Part shown: piece after piece, positions 8,787-17,162 of the stretch
How positions within the stretch are numbered: position 1 is the stretch's first letter
Layout of the letters: each line of letters starts with the position of its first letter
DNA from: an uncultured Bacilli bacterium
GTDB lineage: Bacteria > Bacillota_I > Bacilli_A > RF39 > UBA660
Assembly (NCBI GenBank): GCA_934086315.1
Contig: CAKOHZ010000001.1
Coordinates: 496,001 to 560,000 of the forward strand
Length of the DNA stretch: 64,000 nucleotides
Direction of reading: 5' to 3'
Notes under the pieces: generated by a model
The model's input: the letters and a program-made list of their open reading frames with translations, nothing else
What the model was told of the DNA's origin: nothing
Database searches by the model: none
Program-made: the position numbers and the translations under genes

Positions 8787-9530
8787 ATGGATAATATACT
8801 TAGTTTTTTAGCAGATAATTATAAATGGTTTATGTTAGCAGCAGTAATTTTACTGTTTGCATTAATCGGTTTTATTGTAGACGGAAAGAAGAAAAAGAAA
8901 AGTGGTGAGGTTGTGCCTGTACCAAATGCAGATGCTCAAGCTCAAGCAGCAGCAGGTGTAGCACCAACAAGCGTTGCAAATCCTGAACCTGTAGCTCCAG
9001 CACCAGCTCCAACTAATGAAGAACAAAAATTGGTTATTGAAGAACCTTCATTAAATAATGTTGAAGCAACTAGTAACGAAGTTAATATTGGTGGTACTGA
9101 GGAAGGAAGCATTTTTGGAACTCCAGAATTACAAGCTCCAGCATCAGTTGAAACAACAACTGAAGATCCAACAGTTACAGATACACCAACTTTAGTTATA
9201 GAAGATAAAGAAGAAACAGCTCCTGAAATGAATGCTCTAGTTCAAAGTGAGCCAACACCAGTTGCATCACCAAAAGTAGCACCAGTTACACCAGAAGTTG
9301 TTGTTAGTGAAGCAGCTCCAACAATGGCTCCAGCAGAAGTAACACCAGCAGTTGTAGAACCAGCTCCTGAAATGTCACCAGCTGCACCAGAGACACCAGT
9401 AAATGTTGCTCCAGAAGTACCAAGCGTACCTGAAACTCCAGTTGTTGCTGCACCAGAAGCTCCAAGCACTGCTGCAACTCCAGTTGCACCAGAGACACCT
9501 AGTACACCAACAACACCAGTTCAACAATAA
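8787..9530 (+). CDS. Single-pass membrane protein with Ala/Pro/Thr/Glu-rich tail, unknown function
   Basis: 247 residues. A short N-terminus is followed by one transmembrane segment (about residues 13-30) and a lysine cluster KKKKK, which places the rest of the chain in the cytoplasm by the positive-inside rule, unless it is a reversed signal anchor. Residues ~45-247 are low-complexity Ala, Pro, Val, Thr and Glu with loose PETPV/APE repeats in the last third. No catalytic motif is visible. AAGGAGG precedes the ATG. Codon use shifts toward GC-richer codons only because of the Ala/Pro content. I do not recognise the family. Confidence 0.7.
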   Translation: MDNILSFLADNYKWFMLAAVILLFALIGFIVDGKKKKKSGEVVPVPNADAQAQAAAGVAPTSVANPEPVAPAPAPTNEEQKLVIEEPSLNNVEATSNEVNIGGTEEGSIFGTPELQAPASVETTTEDPTVTDTPTLVIEDKEETAPEMNALVQSEPTPVASPKVAPVTPEVVVSEAAPTMAPAEVTPAVVEPAPEMSPAAPETPVNVAPEVPSVPETPVVAAPEAPSTAATPVAPETPSTPTTPVQQ

Positions 9531-9537
9531 AAAATAT

Positions 9538-9565
9538 AACTGAGAATTAAAGTTTTCAGTTTTTA
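9538..9565 (+). terminator. Terminator after the Ala/Pro-rich protein
   Basis: AACTGAGAA pairs with TTTTCAGTT (one G-T pair) around a six-base loop, then a T run. Confidence 0.85.
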
Positions 9566-9578
9566 TTTTCTATAATAC

Positions 9579-9607
9579 TTGAAATTTATCAATTATTTTG
9601 ATAGAAT
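9579..9607 (+). promoter_or_regulatory. Sigma-A promoter of the alaS T-box
   Basis: TTGAAA (9579-9584), 17-bp spacer, TAGAAT (9602-9607) with TGA just upstream (extended -10). Confidence 0.82.
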
Positions 9608-9617
9608 CTAATACATT

Positions 9618-9800
9618 GAAAGACGAGTAGAATAAAAATACTTTAAAGAGAGTTAGTGTATGGTGTAAACTAATAAGTACTATATTTGAAGCTACTTTCA
9701 CTTATGAGTTAATAGCTCACGTGGAAATACGTTACATTAATTAAGTTAATTAAAGGATGGTACCGTCTATATGACTCCTTGTGTACCATTCTTTTTATTT
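9618..9800 (+). promoter_or_regulatory. T-box leader, Ala specifier (GCT)
   Basis: Same layout as the leader at 990-1193: AGAGAGTTAGTG...TAAACTAAT stem I elements, specifier GCT at 9691-9693 followed by A, and T-box core GGATGGTACCG at 9755-9765. The terminator form pairs AAAGGATGGTAC (from 9752) with GTACCATTCTTT before a T run ending near 9799. The codon agrees with the downstream gene, alaS. Confidence 0.88.
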
Positions 9801-9814
9801 TAGGGAGGAAAAAT

Positions 9815-11560
9815 ATGAATATTAAAGATTTGTACATTGATTTTTTTGTAAGTAAAGGACACAAACAAATACCTAGCGCTCCAGTGGTACCAGAAAATGA
9901 TCCAAGTGTTTTATTTAATACAGCTGGTATGCAACCTCTAATACCATATCTTATGGGACAAACTCATCCATATGGTACTAGACTTTGCGATTATCAAAAA
10001 TGTATTAGAACTAACGACTTAGATAATATTGGAGATACTTACCACCACACATTTTTTGAAATGTTAGGTAACTGGTCACTAGGAGATTATTTTAAGGACG
10101 AAGCCATCGAATGGAGTTTTGAATTCCTAACAAAAGTATTAAATATTCCAGTTGAAAGATTGGCTGTAACTGTATATGCAGGAAGTGATAACATTCCATT
10201 TGATGAAACTTCTTATAATAAATGGTTAAGCTTAGGGATAAAAAAAGAAAGAATAGCTAAAACTGTAGATGATAACTTCTGGATAGCAGGAGAAGCAGGT
10301 CCATGTGGACCAGACTCAGAAATGTTCTATTGGAGAAGTAATGAACCAATTCCTGAAGTATTTGACACTGAAGATGAAAGATGGGTAGAAATTTGGAATG
10401 ATGTATTTATGCAATACAATAAAGCAGTTGATGGAACTATAACAGAATTACCTAAAAAGAACGTAGATACTGGTATGGGAGTAGAAAGAGTAACAGCAAT
10501 CCTAGAAGGAGTCAACGATAATTACCTATCAAGTATATTTAAAGATGTAATAGAACTTATATCTAAAATAAGCAATTTACCATATGAAGGTAATGAACAA
10601 AGTATGAGAATAATTGCTGATCACTTAAGAACAAGTGTATTTATAAGTGCAGACTACGCAGGAGTAAAACCAAGTAATGTAGGTCAAGGATACATCTTAA
10701 GACGATTAATTAGACGTGCTATTAGACATGCTAAAAAATTAGGAATAGATATTTCAAGTGATTGGGAACAAGAAATAGCAAAACTAATTATATCTAAATA
10801 TGAAAAATATTATTCTGAATTAAAAGATAATAAAAATATTGTTTTAGAAGTATTAAAAAACGAAAAAGAAAAATTTAATAGAACTTTAGAAAAAGGTTTA
10901 AGAGAATTTGAAAAAGTAACTAAAGATAATAAAGATATAGATGCAACTACTGCATTTAGATTATATGATACTTATGGATTCCCAATCGAGTTAACAGTTG
11001 AACTTGCTCATGAAAGAAATATTAATGTTGATGAAGAAGGGTTCAAAGATAAATTTAAAGCACATCAAGAACTATCAAGAACAGCATCTGCCGGACAATT
11101 TAAAGGTGGACTTAGCGGTAACAATGAAATAGAAACTAAATATCATACAGCAACACACTTACTAAATGCAGCATTAAAAGTAGTTGTTAATAAAGATGTT
11201 CATCAAAAAGGTAGTAATATCACTGATGAAAGAATGAGATTTGACTTTAGTTGTGATCATAAACTAACTGATGAAGAAAAACAAAAAACTGAAGATTTAG
11301 TTAATGAATGGATTAAAGAAGGCCTACCTGTAACAGTAGAAGAAATGAGTAAAGAAGATGCTGTTAAATCAGGAGCAGAGTGTATGTTCATTGAAAAATA
11401 TCCTGATATCGTTACAGTATATACAATTGGAGATAATATTTCTAAAGAACTTTGTGGAGGCCCACATGTTAAAAACACAAACGAACTTGGACATTTCAAA
11501 ATAGTAAAAGAAGAAGCATCTTCTTCTGGAGTAAGAAGAATAAAAGCAATATTAGAATAA
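9815..11560 (+). CDS. alaS: Alanyl-tRNA synthetase, compact form
   Basis: 581 residues, where bacterial AlaRS is usually about 870. The catalytic and tRNA-recognition parts are normal (FNTAGMQPLIPYL, FFEMLGNWSLGDYF, EIWNDVFMQYN, VDTGMGVERV, GYILRRLIRRAIRH). The editing core is kept, with HTATH at 444-448 and CGGPH at 547-551. Two parts are missing: the ~100-residue beta-barrel that normally precedes the editing core (no FYAESGGQ-type stretch), and everything after GVRRIKAIL, that is the C-Ala/DHHA1 domain. GGGAGG precedes the ATG at 9815. A longer frame from 9779 would overlap the T-box terminator and is not used. Confidence 0.95.
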   Translation: MNIKDLYIDFFVSKGHKQIPSAPVVPENDPSVLFNTAGMQPLIPYLMGQTHPYGTRLCDYQKCIRTNDLDNIGDTYHHTFFEMLGNWSLGDYFKDEAIEWSFEFLTKVLNIPVERLAVTVYAGSDNIPFDETSYNKWLSLGIKKERIAKTVDDNFWIAGEAGPCGPDSEMFYWRSNEPIPEVFDTEDERWVEIWNDVFMQYNKAVDGTITELPKKNVDTGMGVERVTAILEGVNDNYLSSIFKDVIELISKISNLPYEGNEQSMRIIADHLRTSVFISADYAGVKPSNVGQGYILRRLIRRAIRHAKKLGIDISSDWEQEIAKLIISKYEKYYSELKDNKNIVLEVLKNEKEKFNRTLEKGLREFEKVTKDNKDIDATTAFRLYDTYGFPIELTVELAHERNINVDEEGFKDKFKAHQELSRTASAGQFKGGLSGNNEIETKYHTATHLLNAALKVVVNKDVHQKGSNITDERMRFDFSCDHKLTDEEKQKTEDLVNEWIKEGLPVTVEEMSKEDAVKSGAECMFIEKYPDIVTVYTIGDNISKELCGGPHVKNTNELGHFKIVKEEASSSGVRRIKAILE

Positions 11561-11582
11561 GTACTTAGGTACTTTTTCTTTT
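11559..11582 (+). terminator. Terminator of alaS
   Basis: AAGTAC, TTAG loop, GTACTT followed by T residues, overlapping the alaS stop codon. Confidence 0.75.
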
Positions 11583-11592
11583 TTATAAAAAT

Positions 11593-11601
11593 TGTTATAA
11601 T
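11593..11601 (+). promoter_or_regulatory. Extended -10 promoter of the radical SAM gene
   Basis: TGT directly before TATAAT (11596-11601). No good -35 is present; the expected position lies in the alaS terminator T run. Confidence 0.55.
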
Positions 11602-11619
11602 ACAGCCAAGGAGCAATAG

Positions 11620-12660
11620 ATGATTAAAGATTTATGTTTTGAAATAATTCAAAAATGCCCTAACGAATGTATATTTTGTTCATCACTAGCAAGTATAAAT
11701 AAAGTAACAATTATAAAATTTGATACATTTAAAAAAACTTTGGATTATATATTATCAAAAAGTGGAGTGGAAGAATTATCATTTTCAGGTGGAGAACCAT
11801 TTTTAAACCCTGATTTATTCAAAATGATAGAATACGCAAAAAGCAAGGGCATTAGAGTTGTTTTATTTACTAGCGGAGTCAAATGTGCACATAAATTAAC
11901 TGAAGAAGAATTAAATTTAATGATGGAAAGCGATATAAAAAGATTTGATCCAAGTGAAGAAGATAAAGAAAATATTAAAAGAAAATTACAAAAAATATAT
12001 GAAATGATATACAAAAGGGAATATACAAGTATATCAAAGAGCGAATTAGAAGCATTGAAAAACTTAGGTTTAGATAAAATAGTATTTGATTATCAAGGCT
12101 CAAATAGAGAAGAATATAATTTATTGATGGGTAAAGATAATTTTTGTGAAGTATCAACATCAATAATAAGGGCTTGCGAAGTAGGTATAGAAACAGATAT
12201 ACACTTTGTACCCATGAAATGCAACTATAAATCTTTACTCGATATAGTGGAATTATTAAATATAGCAGGGGTTAAAAACCTAAGTTTATTAAACTTTGTA
12301 CCTCAAGGAAGAGGAAAAGTTAATGAATCTAAACTTAAAATGAGCAAAGAGGACTATGAAGAATTTAAAAAGATAGTTAAGAAAGCTAATGAAAGATTTA
12401 ATGGTAAAATCAGAATAGGAATACCTCTTGATAGCAACAATTCTCATAAATGTACAGCAGGTTTAAGCAAACTAGTTATTAAATATGATGGAACTATACT
12501 GCCATGCCCAGCCTTCAAAGAGTATGATAGTGAAATACTAAGAAAAAATGGGTTTAGAGTATTAAATATTTATGAAAATTTAGAAGAGCTTGAAATTCAT
12601 GAGGGAACGAGAAACTATCCTTTATGTAAAAAACTATATAATTTTATTGGCAATATATAA
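11620..12660 (+). CDS. Radical SAM protein with C-terminal SPASM-like cysteines, substrate unknown
   Basis: 346 residues. Cys13-x3-Cys17-x2-Cys20 is the radical SAM 4Fe-4S motif, followed by SFSGGEPFLNPDLF, the SAM-binding GGE element typical of the MoaA/PqqE/anaerobic sulfatase-maturase group. The C-terminal ~70 residues hold further cysteines (CTAGLSKLVIKYDG, LPCPAFKE, YPLCKK) in the order of a SPASM or twitch domain that binds an auxiliary cluster. A central helix-rich insertion (about 90-140) is charged. SPASM enzymes often modify peptides, but no precursor peptide is visible next to it. The lipoprotein gene starts 37 bp downstream and may be co-transcribed. Confidence 0.8.
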   Translation: MIKDLCFEIIQKCPNECIFCSSLASINKVTIIKFDTFKKTLDYILSKSGVEELSFSGGEPFLNPDLFKMIEYAKSKGIRVVLFTSGVKCAHKLTEEELNLMMESDIKRFDPSEEDKENIKRKLQKIYEMIYKREYTSISKSELEALKNLGLDKIVFDYQGSNREEYNLLMGKDNFCEVSTSIIRACEVGIETDIHFVPMKCNYKSLLDIVELLNIAGVKNLSLLNFVPQGRGKVNESKLKMSKEDYEEFKKIVKKANERFNGKIRIGIPLDSNNSHKCTAGLSKLVIKYDGTILPCPAFKEYDSEILRKNGFRVLNIYENLEELEIHEGTRNYPLCKKLYNFIGNI

Positions 12661-12696
12661 AAATGATGATACAATTTTTTAAGAATAGGAGAATTT

Positions 12697-13158
12697 ATGA
12701 AAAAGAAAATATTTTTAGTAATTGTACTGATGACTTCACTTTTGTTGCTAACAGGTTGTGGTAAGAAAGCGTTAACTATAGAAGAATTTACTTCATCATT
12801 CGATACAAATAAATACACAGTAGGTAAGTATGAAAATGGTCAAATAGATACAATTATAGATGGCTTAGAAAGAGGAGCATACATAACAAATGGTTCATAT
12901 AGTATTGATTTCTATATTCTAGAAAATACCACTAAAGCAGAAGAATTATTTAAAGATGAAAAAGAAACATTCAAGGCGAATAAAGATGGAAAAACATTAG
13001 AAAACTCAATAAAATCAGGTAACTTCGAAACATATGAACTAACTACTAACCTTATGTATATGTATACTTGTAGAGTAGATAACACACTTTTATATATCAG
13101 TGCTAACGTAGAAGATAAAGAAGAAATAAAAAGTTTAATAAAAAATCTTGGATATTAA
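12697..13158 (+). CDS. Small lipoprotein of unknown function
   Basis: 153 residues. The N-terminal signal MKKKIFLVIVLMTSLLLL ends in a good lipobox, LTGC, so the mature protein would be a lipid-anchored domain of about 130 residues outside the membrane. That domain is acidic and lysine-rich and has one internal Cys (TCRVD). I do not recognise the fold. TAGGAG precedes the ATG. Confidence 0.75.
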   Translation: MKKKIFLVIVLMTSLLLLTGCGKKALTIEEFTSSFDTNKYTVGKYENGQIDTIIDGLERGAYITNGSYSIDFYILENTTKAEELFKDEKETFKANKDGKTLENSIKSGNFETYELTTNLMYMYTCRVDNTLLYISANVEDKEEIKSLIKNLGY

Positions 13159-13163
13159 AAAAT

Positions 13164-13190
13164 AACCATATTCATAAGAATATGGTTTTA
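13164..13190 (+). terminator. Terminator after the lipoprotein gene
   Basis: AACCATATTC, ATAA loop, GAATATGGTT, then TTA. Perfect 10-bp stem, short T tract. Confidence 0.8.
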
Positions 13191-13201
13191 ATATGAAAAT
13201 A

Positions 13202-13210
13202 TGTTATAAT
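13202..13210 (+). promoter_or_regulatory. Extended -10 promoter of rlmN
   Basis: TGT followed by TATAAT (13205-13210), eight bases before the gene's AGAGGTG. No recognisable -35. Confidence 0.5.
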
Positions 13211-13226
13211 TTAAGAGGTGAAGAAA

Positions 13227-14246
13227 ATGAATATATATGATTTTACTTTAGAAGAACTTGAAAACTTTTTGGTAGAAAATGGTTTTAAAAAATATAATGC
13301 TACGCAAGTTTTTGAAGGAATATATAAAAAAAGAGTAACTTCTTTTGATGAAATAACTAATATAAGCAAAGAACTTAAAATCTTTTTAAATAATAACTTT
13401 AAAATAGAATATTTGAAAGTTCTAGAAGAATTAAAAAGCGAAGACACAAATAAATATTTACTTGAAGTAAAAGATTCTAGTATTGAAGTAGTACTAATGA
13501 AACATAATTATGGAAATAGTATATGTATTAGTACACAAATAGGATGCAATATGGCATGCGCATTTTGTGAAAGTGGTAAACTAAAAAAATTCAGAAATTT
13601 AACTACAGCTGAGATTATATTAGAAGTTTTAACTATAGAAAAACTAGAAAATATCAAAGTAGATAATATAGTCGTAATGGGAATAGGTGAACCATTTGAT
13701 AACTTTGCAAACTTAGTAAAAGCTATTAAGATATTAAATTGTCCAAAAGGTATTGATTTAGGTTCTAGAAGAATTACTGTAAGTACTTGTGGAATAGTAC
13801 CAAAAATAAAAGAATTTGCTGACTTAGACACGCAAGTAAATTTAGCAATAAGTTTGCATGCTCCAAACCAGGAAATCAGAGAAACTCTAATGCCAATTAG
13901 TAAAGCCTATAAGATGGACGAATTAATGTCTGCAGTAGATTACTATATTTCTAAGACTAATAGAAAAGTAACAATGGAATATATTTTATTAGAAGAAATT
14001 AACGACAGTATAGAAAATGCTAAAGAATTAGCTAATCTCTTAAAAGGTAAACTTGTTTATGTAAATCTAATACCATATAACAGTACAAGTAGTAATTTTA
14101 AAAGAAGCTCAAAAGAAAGAATAAATGCATTCTATGATGAACTAGTAAAACATAAAATTAATGTTCAAATGAGAAGAGAAATGGGAAAAGGTATTAAAGG
14201 AGCTTGTGGCCAATTAAAAGCAAGCCATGAAAGCAATAATATATAA
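13227..14246 (+). CDS. rlmN: 23S rRNA (adenine-2503-C2) methyltransferase, RlmN type
   Basis: 339 residues. RlmN methylates A2503 of 23S rRNA and A37 of some tRNAs. The radical SAM motif is Cys107-x3-Cys111-x2-Cys114 (CNMACAFC). Family motifs follow: VVMGIGEPFDN, RRITVSTCGIVPKI, VNLAISLHAPN, MEYILLEEIND, and the resolving cysteine near residue 327 in GACGQL. STCGIVPKI and SLHAPN favour RlmN over Cfr. A GTG at 13218 would extend it by three codons, but AGAGGTG is better spaced for the ATG at 13227. Confidence 0.88.
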   Translation: MNIYDFTLEELENFLVENGFKKYNATQVFEGIYKKRVTSFDEITNISKELKIFLNNNFKIEYLKVLEELKSEDTNKYLLEVKDSSIEVVLMKHNYGNSICISTQIGCNMACAFCESGKLKKFRNLTTAEIILEVLTIEKLENIKVDNIVVMGIGEPFDNFANLVKAIKILNCPKGIDLGSRRITVSTCGIVPKIKEFADLDTQVNLAISLHAPNQEIRETLMPISKAYKMDELMSAVDYYISKTNRKVTMEYILLEEINDSIENAKELANLLKGKLVYVNLIPYNSTSSNFKRSSKERINAFYDELVKHKINVQMRREMGKGIKGACGQLKASHESNNI

Positions 14247-14261
14247 GAGAGAAATATAAAG

Positions 14262-14456
14262 TGTTTAAAGAAATTAAAAAAATTAGTGTTGATTCAAATA
14301 AAACAAAAACTCATAGAAGAATTAGAAAAATATAATTTTGAAATAGTAAAATTGATAGATCAGAAACATGCTTTGCTGGAAGCAGTAGACAAACAGTCGA
14401 AGAATATTTAAAAGGTAAAGAAAGAGCAAAAGTACTTTCAAAAAAATGGTTTTAAA
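14262..14456 (+). pseudogene. Possible decayed coding fragment
   Basis: Between rlmN and the phosphatase gene, two frames each look briefly protein-like and then stop. A frame beginning at GTG 14262 ends after 24 codons, meets further stops, and then reads well again from about 14355 (DRSETCFAGSSRQTVEEYL and onward) to a TAA near 14456. A second frame reads IEELEKYNFEIVKLID just before. This pattern fits a small gene broken by stops or frameshifts. I cannot identify the ancestor and the call is weak. Confidence 0.3.
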
Positions 14457-14673
14457 GTAAAATTTTGACATAAAATAAAATATCTAATTTTACAATGAAA
14501 AGTAGTAATGACTTTAAAATAAAAAAAAATTATGATATACTTAAATCAAATAATGTAAATATAGCGATAAGTGAGGTAAAACTATCAATTTATCAGCTAC
14601 TTATAACAATCAATGACAAATATTTTTTGTCTAAAAAGTAATAAATAATTTACATTAAAAAAGAAGGTGAAAA
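14457..14673 (+). other. Gene-free stretch ahead of prpC
   Basis: Very AT-rich. Apart from the promoter at 14513-14541 and a short inverted repeat GACAAA/TTTGTC near 14617-14632, I see no gene, RNA motif or terminator with a T tract here. Confidence 0.5.
14513..14541 (+). promoter_or_regulatory. Putative promoter of the prpC-prkC operon
   Basis: TTTAAA (14513-14518), 17-bp spacer, TATACT (14536-14541) preceded by TGA (extended -10). It would give a leader of about 125 bases. Confidence 0.5.
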
Positions 14674-15411
14674 ATGAAGACTTGTTATCAAACAGACCCA
14701 GGAAAAGTAAGAAGTCATAATGAAGACTCAGTAACAATAATTAAGAATATGAGTGATGAGTATTTGTTAGTAGTAGCTGATGGAATGGGTGGACATAAAG
14801 CTGGAGAAGTTGCAAGCTCTTTAGTGGTAACTGAACTTGGTAAAAGATTCGCTGAACTATCAAGTATAGGCACTAAAGAAGAAGCAGTAATCTGGCTAAA
14901 AGAAATAATAGATGAAGTAAATGTTAAAATACTTAAATATTCTGAAGAACATATAGATGCCAGTGGTCTTGGAACAACTTGTGTTTGTTCAATACTAACT
15001 AAAGAATTCTTACTTTTTGGAAATGTAGGAGATTCAAGTGGTTTTGTATATAAAAAAGGTAAACTTTACAAGGTCACTAAGGACCATACTCTAGTAAACA
15101 TCTTACTAGAAAATGGAGAACTTACTGAAAGTGCAGCAAAAAATCATCCACAAAAGAATGTACTTATGAAAGCATTAGGCGCAGCAGAAACTATAGAAAT
15201 GGATATTTTTGATGTAGAACGTACAGTAGATGGTATTTTCTTATGTAGTGATGGACTTACTAATATGTTAACAGTAGAACAAATGGAAAAAGTATTAAAT
15301 GATAAAGAATTAGATATAGAGGAGCAAGTAGATAAATTGATTATGAAAGCTAATACTCGTGGGGGAAATGATAATATTACAATTGCTTATGCAAGAATGA
15401 GTGGTGAATAG
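14674..15411 (+). CDS. prpC: PP2C-family protein serine/threonine phosphatase
   Basis: 245 residues. It removes phosphate from proteins phosphorylated by the neighbouring PASTA kinase. The metal-binding PPM motifs are in order: DPGKVRSHNEDS, VADGMGGHKAGEVAS, GLGTTC, FGNVGDSSGFVY, KDHTLV, FLCSDGLTNML and GGNDNITIAY at the end. GAAGGTG precedes the ATG. The stop lies one base before the preferred GTG start of the kinase gene, so the two are translationally coupled. Confidence 0.93.
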   Translation: MKTCYQTDPGKVRSHNEDSVTIIKNMSDEYLLVVADGMGGHKAGEVASSLVVTELGKRFAELSSIGTKEEAVIWLKEIIDEVNVKILKYSEEHIDASGLGTTCVCSILTKEFLLFGNVGDSSGFVYKKGKLYKVTKDHTLVNILLENGELTESAAKNHPQKNVLMKALGAAETIEMDIFDVERTVDGIFLCSDGLTNMLTVEQMEKVLNDKELDIEEQVDKLIMKANTRGGNDNITIAYARMSGE

Positions 15412-15412
15412 T

Positions 15413-17161
15413 GTGATAGTCAAAGGTTCAAAAATTAACGATAGATATCAAATTATCAAAACACTTGGTGAAGGTGGGATGGCTAACGTATATTTAGCTC
15501 ATGACACTATACTTGATAGAAATGTTGCTGTCAAAGTACTAAGAGGAGATCTAGCAAACGATGAAAAATTCGTTCGTAGATTTCAAAGAGAAGCACTTTC
15601 TGCATCAAGTTTAAGTCATCCAAATATTGTAGAAATGTATGATGTTGGAGAAGATGATGGCCAATATTATATAGTAATGGAATATGTAGATGGAATGACT
15701 TTAAAACAAGTTTTAAAGAAAAGAGGACATCTCTCTGTTACAGAGGTTATAGATATAATGTTACAAGTAACAGATGGTATGGCACATGCACATGATGCTT
15801 ATATTATTCATAGAGATATAAAACCTCAAAATATAATGATACTTTCAAATGGTATGATAAAAATAACTGACTTCGGAGTAGCAACAGCCCTAAACTCAAC
15901 ACAGTTAACTCAAACAAACTCAGTTATGGGAACAGTACATTATCTACCACCAGAACAAGCTAATGGAAAAGGTTCAACTATAAGAAGTGATATCTACTCA
16001 ATGGGAATAATGATGTATGAGCTTCTAACTGGGTTAGTTCCATATAAAGGAGATAATGCTGTAGAAATAGCTCTAAAGCATCTAAAAGAACCATTACCTA
16101 GTGTAAGAAAGTTTAATAGTAACATACCACAATCAATAGAAAATGTTATTATTAAAGCAACAGCTAAAAATCCAAAAAATAGATATACTGATGCAAGAGC
16201 TATGCATGAAGACTTAAAAACAGCATTAGATGAATCAAGGCAAAATGAAAAAAGATATGTTTATCCATATCCGGAAAATGATTTAGAAGAAACAAAAGTA
16301 TTAGATAAAGAACTAGAACCATTAAAGAAAGAAACACCTAAAAAGAAAAAAACAGCAAAAATAGAAGATGACGAAGACTTCTTAGATGAAAAGAAAAAAG
16401 GCAATAAAACTTTAATAGTAATAGCTAGTATCTTTACAGCACTAGTTCTAACAGTTACAATAGGTATGACTTTTTACTTTGAAAAAACAAAAGTTAAAAA
16501 TGTTACTATACCAGATGTATCTAACAAAGAACCAGTAGATGCAGCAAATGAACTTACTGACTTAGGATTTGATGTAGATACTGAATATAAATATGAACCA
16601 AGTGATACAATAGAAAAAGGAAAAGTTGTTAAAACTAGTCCGGAGATAGGCTCTAAAAGAAAAACTGGTACAAAGATAATAATCTATATTTCTTCTGGAT
16701 CAGCAGTTTACATAGTAGAAGATTTTACTGGTAAAAATTATTTAGAAGCAAAAGGTAAAATTGAAGCACAATGTGAATGTAATGTAACAGTAGAAGAAGA
16801 AATAGTAAGTGAAGACAAAAAAGTAAAAGAAGAAACAGTTTTAAGAACTGAACCAGCAGCAGGAGAATCAAGTAAACTTGGAAGTCAAATTAAGATTTAT
16901 ATACCAAAAGTAGAATATAAATATCCAGATTTTACAAATGGTTACACAATCGAACAAATAGAAGAATTCGCAAGTAAACATGAATTAAAATTAGAATATA
17001 AATATCAAGAAAGTACTACAGTAGCAGAAGGTACAATAATAAGACAAAGTAGGGCAGCTTCATCAGTAGTAACTCCAGGGGCAACACTAGTTATAACAGT
17101 AGCAAAAGCACCAGAAGTTATAGAACCAGAACCTGACCCAGGCACTGAAACAGGGGAATAA
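15413..17161 (+). CDS. prkC: PASTA-domain serine/threonine protein kinase
   Basis: 582 residues from GTG 15413. The Hanks-type kinase domain spans about residues 10-270 (GEGGMANVYLA glycine loop, AVKVL lysine, HRDIKPQNIM catalytic loop, DFGVA, and GTVHYLPPEQA). A charged linker follows, then one transmembrane segment near 335-355, and three PASTA repeats outside the cell that sense muropeptides or lipid II. The family controls growth, cell-wall synthesis and, in Bacillus, spore germination. GTG at 15401 also opens the frame but would overlap prpC; MIVKGSKINDRYQI matches the usual N-terminus and GAGTGGTG lies upstream. Confidence 0.93.
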   Translation: MIVKGSKINDRYQIIKTLGEGGMANVYLAHDTILDRNVAVKVLRGDLANDEKFVRRFQREALSASSLSHPNIVEMYDVGEDDGQYYIVMEYVDGMTLKQVLKKRGHLSVTEVIDIMLQVTDGMAHAHDAYIIHRDIKPQNIMILSNGMIKITDFGVATALNSTQLTQTNSVMGTVHYLPPEQANGKGSTIRSDIYSMGIMMYELLTGLVPYKGDNAVEIALKHLKEPLPSVRKFNSNIPQSIENVIIKATAKNPKNRYTDARAMHEDLKTALDESRQNEKRYVYPYPENDLEETKVLDKELEPLKKETPKKKKTAKIEDDEDFLDEKKKGNKTLIVIASIFTALVLTVTIGMTFYFEKTKVKNVTIPDVSNKEPVDAANELTDLGFDVDTEYKYEPSDTIEKGKVVKTSPEIGSKRKTGTKIIIYISSGSAVYIVEDFTGKNYLEAKGKIEAQCECNVTVEEEIVSEDKKVKEETVLRTEPAAGESSKLGSQIKIYIPKVEYKYPDFTNGYTIEQIEEFASKHELKLEYKYQESTTVAEGTIIRQSRAASSVVTPGATLVITVAKAPEVIEPEPDPGTETGE

Positions 17162-17162
17162 T

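Noticed and set aside
9242..9498. Minus-strand open frames inside the Ala/Pro-rich gene
   Set aside because: They arise from the low-complexity codons of the plus-strand gene, have no ribosome binding site and give low-complexity Gly/Ala or Leu/Gln proteins.
9779..9814. Twelve-codon N-terminal extension of alaS
   Set aside because: It starts with TTG inside the T-box terminator; GGGAGG and the normal AlaRS N-terminus point to 9815.
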